DNA from: JAHHTP01 sp964587555
GTDB lineage: Bacteria; Bacillota; Clostridia; Oscillospirales; Ruminococcaceae
Direction: 5' to 3'
NCBI GenBank assembly: GCA_964587555.1
Contig: CAZPLR010000055.1
Coordinates: 1 to 10,284, forward strand
DNA: 10,284 bases
Under the pieces are notes generated by a model. That model had not been told where the DNA came from. It saw only the letters and a program-made list of their open reading frames with translations, and searched no databases. Positions within the stretch are counted from its first letter, which is position 1. Each line of letters opens with the position of its first letter. Shown piece after piece: positions 5,739-10,284 of this stretch. Made by a program: the position numbers and the translations under genes.

Positions 5739-8063
5739 GTGGCATATATTTTCGGCGGATTCACAGAGAAGGCAAACCACGCGGTGAATACGGCAATTTC
5801 CTTTGCTGAGCAGATGGGGCATACCTATATCGGCAGCGAGCATTTGTTATATGGATTAGCGGCGGAACTAAACAGCGTCAGCGGACTGCTGCTTTCCGGC
5901 AGCGGCGTAACGCCGGAGCTTTTACAGGGAAAGATCACCCAGCAGACCGGACGCGGCGTTAAGACGACGCTGGCTGTCGATCGGCTGTCGCCGCGCGCAA
6001 AGGCGATTTTGGAAAACGCTGTCCGCTATGCAAAGGAGATGGGAAGAAACCGCGTCGGCACAGAGGATTTATTTCTGTCGCTTTGCAAAGACTCCGATAG
6101 CGGTGCGGTGAGTATCCTGCGGCAGCTTAATGTCGATGTAAATATTCTGATCTCTGATTGTGCAAGGGCGGGGCAGCAGTATATTTCCCAGCTTAAACAC
6201 GCGCAGGGGATGCCCAAACAGCCCGTAAAAGCCGAAATTCCCTATACGACCGATTTAACCGCTATCGCCAAGAGCTGTGATCCGGTGATCGGCAGAGAAA
6301 AGGAGCTTTCCCGTATTGTGCAGGTCTTAGCAAGACGAAGCAAAAATAACCCTTGTTTGGTCGGCGAGCCGGGGGTTGGAAAAACGGCGCTTGCCGAGGG
6401 GCTTGCCAGCCGGATTGCGGCAGGCGAGGTGCCGCCGCCGGTCGGAAACAAGCGGATTCTGTCGCTTGATCTTGCCGGGATGCTGGCAGGGGCGAAATAT
6501 CGCGGAGATTTTGAGGAGCGCGTGAAAAATGTGGTTGAGCAGGTCGAGCGCGCCGGGGATGTGATCCTCTTTGTGGATGAGCTGCACAATATCATCGGCA
6601 CCGGCGCGGCAGAGGGCGCGATCGATGCGGCGAATATCCTAAAGCCTGCGCTCGCCCGGAGAAAAATCCAAATGATCGGCGCAACCACGCCGCAGGAATA
6701 CCATCGTGTCATTGAAAAGGACGGCGCATTGGAGCGGCGGTTTCAGCAGATCGAGGTGAACGAGCCGACGCGGGAACAGGCGATTGCTATCCTACAGGGT
6801 CTTGTTCCGGCATATGAGCGGTACCATAGACTCTATATCTCAAAAGAGGCGGTATGCGCGGCGGTGGATTGCTCGATTCGGTGTATGCCGCAGCGCTTTT
6901 TGCCGGATAAGGCGGTTGATCTGCTGGATGAGGCTGCGGCGGCATTGCATCTGACCGCAGCCGCACCGCTCTCTGTCGAACAGGATTTCTCTGCGCAGAC
7001 GCTGCTTTCTGTCAGCATGGAGGAGAAGCTGCCATCTTTGCCGGTCCTGCGCGCAGAGGACGTTTGCCGTTTGGCAGCGAAGATCACCGGCGTGCCGCAG
7101 GAAACGCTTCTTCAGACCGACGTCGAGCGGGCATGCAGCTTAGAACGGCTGCTGTCGCAGGATGTGATCGGTCAGGAGAACGCGGTAAAGGCGGTGGCGG
7201 CAGCAGTGCGCCGCAGCTATGCTGGACTGCGGGATGAAACCAGACCAATTGCCTCGTTTTTGCTGCTTGGTTCGACCGGAGTCGGCAAAACTGAGCTTTG
7301 CCGCAGTCTGGCAAGGCATCTGTTTAACGGGGCAGACAAGGACGCGTTTTTGAAGCTGGATATGTCTGAATTTATGGAAAAGCATGCGGTGGCGAGGCTG
7401 ATTGGCGCGCCTCCCGGCTATGTTGGAACAGAAGAGGGCGGACAGCTGACAAACGCTATCTCCCGCCATCCGCACACGCTGATCCTGTTTGACGAGATTG
7501 AGAAGGCGCACAGCGATATTTTTGACCTGCTTTTGCAAATTTTGGAGGACGGATGTTTGACCGACGCTTGCGGCAAAAAGGTTTCGTTTGCGCAGACGCT
7601 GATTGTGCTGACTTCCAACCTCTGTGCCAAGGAGAGCGCGGCGCAGATGCTCGGTTTCCATACGGGGAGTGAGGAATCGCCCATCTTTGACGCGTTAAAT
7701 CAGACCTTTCGCCCGGAACTGATCGGCAGGCTTGACGAGATCATTCGCTTTGCACCGTTAAACGAGCAGAGTCGAGAGCGGATTGCGGAAAAATTCATTG
7801 CGGACTTTGCCGCGCGCGCTAAGCGGATCGGTATTACGGTTGAGGTAAGTCCGCAGGCAAAGGCGCTGCTTTTAGAAAATCCGGGTAAAAGCGGCGCGAG
7901 ACAGATACGCGCAAGGGTAACAAAGCTTTTGGAATCCCCGCTGGCGGATCTGCGTCTGTCCGGCGGAGTGAAATCCGGAACATGTGTGCGCTTTGAAGCG
8001 GATGAAAGCGGCGGAATCCGCTTGTGTACCGTGAAGCGCGATATGCTTCCCGCGCAGGTATGA
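5739..8063 (+). CDS. clpC: ClpC/ClpA-type AAA+ unfoldase, ATP-binding subunit of Clp protease
   Basis: This 774-residue class I Clp/Hsp100 ATPase unfolds proteins and threads them into ClpP in the cytoplasm. Order: double Clp N-domain repeat (about 1-150); NBD1 with Walker A GEPGVGKT (209-216), pore loop KYRG (253-256), Walker B ILFVDE (276-281) and paired arginines (333-334); a short linker; NBD2 with Walker A GSTGVGKT (511-518), pore loop GYVG (560-563), Walker B LILFDE (581-586) and sensor-2 GAR (719-721). LGF at 638-640 sits where the ClpP-docking (I/L/V)GF loop belongs. Odd: between NBD1 and NBD2 (about 400-435) there is no charged coiled-coil M domain or UVR motif, so it is shorter than Bacillus ClpC and ClpA-like in layout. 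It is solitary, without ctsR, mcsA or mcsB beside it. The start is GTG. Disaggregase ClpB is unlikely because its long M domain is absent. Confidence 0.93.
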   Translation: MAYIFGGFTEKANHAVNTAISFAEQMGHTYIGSEHLLYGLAAELNSVSGLLLSGSGVTPELLQGKITQQTGRGVKTTLAVDRLSPRAKAILENAVRYAKEMGRNRVGTEDLFLSLCKDSDSGAVSILRQLNVDVNILISDCARAGQQYISQLKHAQGMPKQPVKAEIPYTTDLTAIAKSCDPVIGREKELSRIVQVLARRSKNNPCLVGEPGVGKTALAEGLASRIAAGEVPPPVGNKRILSLDLAGMLAGAKYRGDFEERVKNVVEQVERAGDVILFVDELHNIIGTGAAEGAIDAANILKPALARRKIQMIGATTPQEYHRVIEKDGALERRFQQIEVNEPTREQAIAILQGLVPAYERYHRLYISKEAVCAAVDCSIRCMPQRFLPDKAVDLLDEAAAALHLTAAAPLSVEQDFSAQTLLSVSMEEKLPSLPVLRAEDVCRLAAKITGVPQETLLQTDVERACSLERLLSQDVIGQENAVKAVAAAVRRSYAGLRDETRPIASFLLLGSTGVGKTELCRSLARHLFNGADKDAFLKLDMSEFMEKHAVARLIGAPPGYVGTEEGGQLTNAISRHPHTLILFDEIEKAHSDIFDLLLQILEDGCLTDACGKKVSFAQTLIVLTSNLCAKESAAQMLGFHTGSEESPIFDALNQTFRPELIGRLDEIIRFAPLNEQSRERIAEKFIADFAARAKRIGITVEVSPQAKALLLENPGKSGARQIRARVTKLLESPLADLRLSGGVKSGTCVRFEADESGGIRLCTVKRDMLPAQV

Positions 8064-8099
8064 GACAATATGCCTCAGGAATGATATTCGTTTTGATAC

Positions 8100-8133
8100 A
8101 AAAAAGCTGCATCGTGTATGGATGCAGCTTTTT
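8100..8133. terminator. Bidirectional terminator between clpC and the GH30 gene
   Basis: A perfect 13-bp inverted repeat AAAAAGCTGCATC (8101-8113) / GATGCAGCTTTTT (8121-8133) with a 7-base loop. The A-run on one side and T-run on the other give a U-tract in both directions, fitting two convergent genes. Confidence 0.93.
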
Positions 8134-8206
8134 GTTCTTTTGATAAACGGAAGATAGGCTTGAAGAGCGAAGGCTCTCGCTGTGTAATCTGCCGGTCGGA
8201 TATAGC

Positions 8207-9697
8207 TTATGAAATCCGCACGGAGGTAATCCCTTGAGCAGGGACTGCCAACTTGCAAACTTTACCCTCCAGCCGCAGGTTCACGTTTTGAGCTTCTTCA
8301 CTGCGGTTGAGCAAGATCGCCACGATTTCCTTGTCGGGATTTTGGAATGCAGTCACATCCAACGCAGCGGTAAATTTCGTACTGCCGATCCGTACCGCTC
8401 CGGGCTTGATATGCCGGGTGATCTGCCGGATATAATGGTAGGAGGTACGAATTTCATAATTGCCCTGATCGTTCAGCATGATGGGGGCGCTGCAATAATT
8501 CCGAACATGGTTCGGACCGCCCTGCGCGTCCAAGAACAAATTCCAGTCAAACCATCCGTCTGTTCCGCTGTTCAGGTTTTCAATCATATCATGGGCGTAG
8601 CGAACACCCTGCTGTAATTCCTCCGCACTTTTTGCCGGTGCAAACGGGCAGCAGCATTCGGTGGACAGCAGTTGCAGCTCTGGAAAACGCTCATGAACCA
8701 TCCGCACCGCGTCAAAATGGTCGCCGCTGTACCAGTGAAACGCCGCGCCGGCGACCATCGCTTCGGTCTGCGGATCGAGGATCTCCAGCGTGCGGTCCAG
8801 TAAATTCTCTTTGTTATGATCCCAGAACAAAATCCCTACCCGATCGGATAGCTTCGCCCTTTCCATAGCAGGATAGAGATAATCCCGCAGGAAGGTTTTC
8901 TCCTCTTGCGCGGTCCATACGCAGGAATCCCACGGCGTAGACGCTTGGGCCTCATTTTGAATCGACAGCCAACGGACAGGGATTCCCTCGTCCAGATATG
9001 CCTGTACATATTTCACCAGATAGTTTGCCCAGCTTTCGTAATACTCCGGCTTTAGATGGCCGCCGCAGGTGCGGCTGCCCTCGCCGCTTTCCAATGCCGC
9101 ACACAAATTCGTGTAAAACGCATGGAGAAATGGATTTTCTTCCTGCAGCTGCGTTTCGGACAGCTCCGGCGGCAAAAATTTCTTTAATTCCTCTTTCGAA
9201 TAAATATCCTTCAATATTGCAGGCGATGTTTTCCACTTGGCGGGCGGGGACCATGGCGAAAGCAGAACCGAGATTGGTTTGTCCGACGCCGCAATCGCTT
9301 CCCGCAGCGCCGGGAGAATGTATTTGCGGTCGCGCTCTAAGGAAAATGACGCAAGAGTTGGATCTGAATCTGGTACAGCCTGATACGTCCCTAGGGAAAA
9401 GTCACAGCTATCTACAGGAACGCGGATCAGGGTGTAACCGCTGCTATCCGCGCCAAAATACGCGCGCACGGCATCTTTTCGCGACTGCTCAGGCAGCTGC
9501 GACAAAACGTAAGCGGCAGCTTCGGTCATCGCGCCGCCAAACCCAAGGATCGTTTGATAGGTAAAAGCGGGGTAGAGGTTAATTACCTGATTCTCTATCG
9601 GAACGGTTTCTGGGATTACATCCATTGGAACGGTGTCGTTGGCAAGGCATACCTTTCCATTTTGGAGATAAGTGCTTGAAATTATAACATTCTTCAT
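8207..9697 (-). CDS. GH30 family glycoside hydrolase (glucosylceramidase/beta-glucosidase-like)
   Basis: This 496-residue retaining glycosidase has the GH30 architecture, a TIM barrel followed by a C-terminal beta domain. Visible are the barrel entry LGFGGAMTEAAA (51-62), IRVPVDSCDFS (91-101), SPWSPPAKWK (147-156), the acid/base motif SIQNEAQ with Glu249, the nucleophile motif STECC with Glu347, GWFDWNLFLDAQGGPNH (381-397), and the beta-domain segment IVAILLNRSEEAQNVNLRL (458-476). Known activities in the family include glucosylceramidase, beta-1,6-glucanase, beta-glucosidase and xylanase; the exact one is not readable here. There is no signal peptide, so it acts on imported or intracellular beta-glycosides. 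Start: the ATG at 9697 has an AGGGGA 7 nt upstream. An earlier in-frame ATG at 9748 lies inside a hairpin and has no ribosome binding site. It is a single-gene unit with its own promoter. Confidence 0.92.
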   Translation of the reverse strand: MKNVIISSTYLQNGKVCLANDTVPMDVIPETVPIENQVINLYPAFTYQTILGFGGAMTEAAAYVLSQLPEQSRKDAVRAYFGADSSGYTLIRVPVDSCDFSLGTYQAVPDSDPTLASFSLERDRKYILPALREAIAASDKPISVLLSPWSPPAKWKTSPAILKDIYSKEELKKFLPPELSETQLQEENPFLHAFYTNLCAALESGEGSRTCGGHLKPEYYESWANYLVKYVQAYLDEGIPVRWLSIQNEAQASTPWDSCVWTAQEEKTFLRDYLYPAMERAKLSDRVGILFWDHNKENLLDRTLEILDPQTEAMVAGAAFHWYSGDHFDAVRMVHERFPELQLLSTECCCPFAPAKSAEELQQGVRYAHDMIENLNSGTDGWFDWNLFLDAQGGPNHVRNYCSAPIMLNDQGNYEIRTSYHYIRQITRHIKPGAVRIGSTKFTAALDVTAFQNPDKEIVAILLNRSEEAQNVNLRLEGKVCKLAVPAQGITSVRIS

Positions 9698-9704
9698 CGT
9701 AAAA

Positions 9705-9710
9705 TCCCCT
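9705..9710 (-). promoter_or_regulatory. Ribosome binding site that fixes the GH30 start
   Basis: On the minus strand AGGGGA, part of GAAGGGGA, lies 7 nt before the ATG at 9697. It is less perfect than the other sites in the window but is the only one near either candidate start. Confidence 0.75.
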
Positions 9711-9721
9711 TCTTTCCTGAC

Positions 9722-9747
9722 TGCCGCACAGATATAACTGTGCGGCA
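9722..9747. repeat. Perfect stem-loop in the GH30 leader
   Basis: TGCCGCACAG (9722-9731) and CTGTGCGGCA (9738-9747) form a perfect 10-bp stem with a 6-base AT-only loop. On the minus strand it ends 11 nt before the GH30 ribosome binding site. On the plus strand it is followed by TATTTTTT, so it could instead terminate plus-strand transcripts, although no plus-strand gene precedes it. It may be an operator, an mRNA-stabilising hairpin or an antisense terminator. Confidence 0.7.
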
Positions 9748-9828
9748 TATTTTTTAGCTTTGCAGCAAAACGGCGCTGTCGTTTTCAGCCCTGAAACGTT
9801 TTTTCTGCCGTTGCTCCTGCTGTATTTC

Positions 9829-9857
9829 ATTGTATCGTATTTTTCGAAAAAAAACAA
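9829..9857 (-). promoter_or_regulatory. Sigma-A promoter of the GH30 gene
   Basis: On the minus strand -35 TTGTTT (9857-9852), 17 bp, -10 TACAAT (9834-9829). The predicted start near 9822 gives a leader of about 125 nt. The spacer contains the palindrome TTTTTCGAAAAA (9840-9851), which could be a repressor site or simply an AT-rich spacer. Confidence 0.75.
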
Positions 9858-10024
9858 GAGATATGCCGGAGGGTCGCTTATAAAGTTAGGATCTGTGGCA
9901 GAGGAAACTTTCTCAACCATATGAGGAGCCTTTATCAAGAAGAAATATGAGCCGTTAAGGATGAATGAAAACGGTCTGAGCCATACTCTGATGAAAAAGC
10001 CGTTAAGTAAAAAAGCAGAAGCCA

Positions 10025-10067
10025 GCTTGGGACACCCTCCACAAGGAAGGTGTCCCAAAGCGGTTTT
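10025..10067 (+). terminator. Strong hairpin, terminator-like, no gene assigned
   Basis: TTGGGACACC (10027-10036) pairs perfectly with GGTGTCCCAA (10049-10058). The stem continues inward after one mismatch as TCC/GGA around an ACAA loop. Skipping one bulged A, GC below the stem also pairs, and GGTTTTTG follows on +. In the minus direction a run of six T comes about 12 nt after the stem. The plus orientation looks the better terminator, yet no plus-strand gene precedes it. Confidence 0.6.
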
Positions 10068-10071
10068 TGTC

Positions 10072-10119
10072 TCAAAACTGAATATTGATTTTGTTGACCG
10101 GCATAGCCATATCGGTCAT
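10072..10119 (-). other. Tiny reading frame with a good ribosome binding site, possible leader peptide or truncated gene
   Basis: On the minus strand AAAGGA lies 5 nt before an ATG that opens a 15-codon frame, MTDMAMPVNKINIQF, ending in TGA. The same frame is open upstream to a TAG just before 10188. A strong hairpin (10058-10027) follows 13 nt after the stop. This could be a leader peptide ahead of an attenuator-like hairpin, the stump of a disrupted gene, or chance. Confidence 0.2.
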
Positions 10120-10185
10120 GCTGTTCCTTTGCTTGTTTTCGGGTAATGACGTTATCTTTTTGTTATGCACCTTTTTCAAAGCATA

Positions 10186-10235
10186 CACCCACTATGACGC
10201 TTTCAGCCTTGTGCCGCAAAGTGTCATAGTGGGTG
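10186..10235. repeat. 18-bp inverted repeat
   Basis: CACCCACTATGACGCTTT (10186-10203) and AAAGTGTCATAGTGGGTG (10218-10235) pair over 18 positions with a single G-T wobble, around a 14-base loop. Flanking bases can add about 3 further pairs with a mismatch and a bulge. No T-tract follows on either strand, so it is not a standard terminator. It resembles a palindromic repeat unit or the end of a mobile element. Confidence 0.75.
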
Positions 10236-10284
10236 CAGCGGTTCAATTTCTGATGGTTTTCTTCGCTTGATAAACTTGATAAAT

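Larger units (their letters stand above)
9858..10284. other. Right-end region without a convincing gene
   Basis: These 427 bases hold no reading frame with both good coding character and a ribosome binding site at a sensible start. They contain two strong inverted repeats (10025-10067 and 10186-10235), a 9-bp direct repeat GCCGTTAAG (9951-9959 and 9999-10007), a tandem CTTGATAAA (10266-10274 and 10275-10283) and a tiny minus-strand frame at 10072-10119. The high density of repeats and lack of genes suggest a remnant or border of a mobile or dispersed element, but no transposase or recombinase sequence is seen. Confidence 0.5.

Noticed and set aside
9748..9748. ATG at 9748 as the GH30 start
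   Set aside because: It lies in the leader hairpin with only an A-run upstream, and the added 17 residues are neither a signal peptide nor part of the GH30 fold.
9792..9805. CcpA cre-like site in the GH30 leader (TGAAACGTTTTTTC)
   Set aside because: The spacing of TG to the central CG is one base short of the cre consensus, and the 3' half lacks the CA.
9579..10058. Minus-strand frame of 159 codons spanning the GH30 promoter and leader
   Set aside because: It starts inside a hairpin, has no ribosome binding site, and runs through the GH30 promoter and N-terminus in another frame. Its translation shows no recognisable family.
9961..10146. Plus-strand frame of 61 codons
   Set aside because: Runs through the 10025-10067 hairpin, has no ribosome binding site at a workable distance and no protein-like conservation signal.
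10085..10270. Plus-strand hydrophobic 61-codon frame, possible small membrane protein
   Set aside because: It needs a TTG start without a ribosome binding site and is built largely from the two arms of the inverted repeat; hydrophobicity follows from T-rich codons.
1..10284. CRISPR arrays, tRNA or rRNA genes, complete insertion sequences, known riboswitch classes
   Set aside because: No regularly spaced repeats, cloverleaf or rRNA sequence, transposase motifs or riboswitch core motifs were recognised on either strand by eye.

Overview
The window reads as chromosomal DNA of a Gram-positive anaerobe of the Bacillota, most likely class Clostridia. The EF-Tu, xylulokinase and Clp ATPase look like clostridial versions, several genes have strong AGGAGG ribosome binding sites, and the promoters are canonical sigma-A type. 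The genus cannot be fixed from the sequence alone. It is mostly ordinary housekeeping and sugar-metabolism DNA, with a poorly explained non-coding stretch at the right end.

Layout. (1) 1-1131: the 3' nine-tenths of tuf (elongation factor Tu) on +, ended by a clean intrinsic terminator. (2) 1199-3374: an extended -10 promoter and a two-gene + operon, a double-SIS-domain sugar-phosphate isomerase/deglycase followed by a BadF-type sugar kinase, closed by a hairpin that also serves the opposite strand. (3) 3382-5581: a - strand unit, xylB (xylulokinase) followed by a GNAT acetyltransferase, driven by a near-consensus promoter (TTGACA, 17 bp, TACAAT). (4) 5739-8133: a solitary + strand clpC-like AAA+ unfoldase that starts with GTG and lacks the usual middle coiled coil; it ends in a perfect 13-bp hairpin shared with the gene converging on it. 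(5) 8207-9857: a - strand GH30 family glycosidase without a signal peptide, with its own promoter and a 125-nt leader that carries a perfect 10-bp stem-loop just upstream of the ribosome binding site. (6) 9858-10284: no convincing gene, but two strong inverted repeats, a short direct repeat and a tiny well-led reading frame. This could be the edge of a mobile or repeated element.

How the genes work together. Three separate transcription units handle carbohydrates. The SIS/kinase pair probably phosphorylates an amino sugar or glycated compound and converts the 6-phosphate to a glycolytic intermediate. XylB feeds D-xylulose into the pentose phosphate pathway. The GH30 enzyme hydrolyses an imported beta-glycoside in the cytoplasm. 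No transporter, regulator or xylose isomerase lies in the window, so exact substrates are inferred only. No complete novel system is evident. The most unusual items are the inverted half-sites flanking the SIS/kinase promoter, the M-domain-less solitary ClpC, the GH30 leader hairpin and the right-end inverted repeats.
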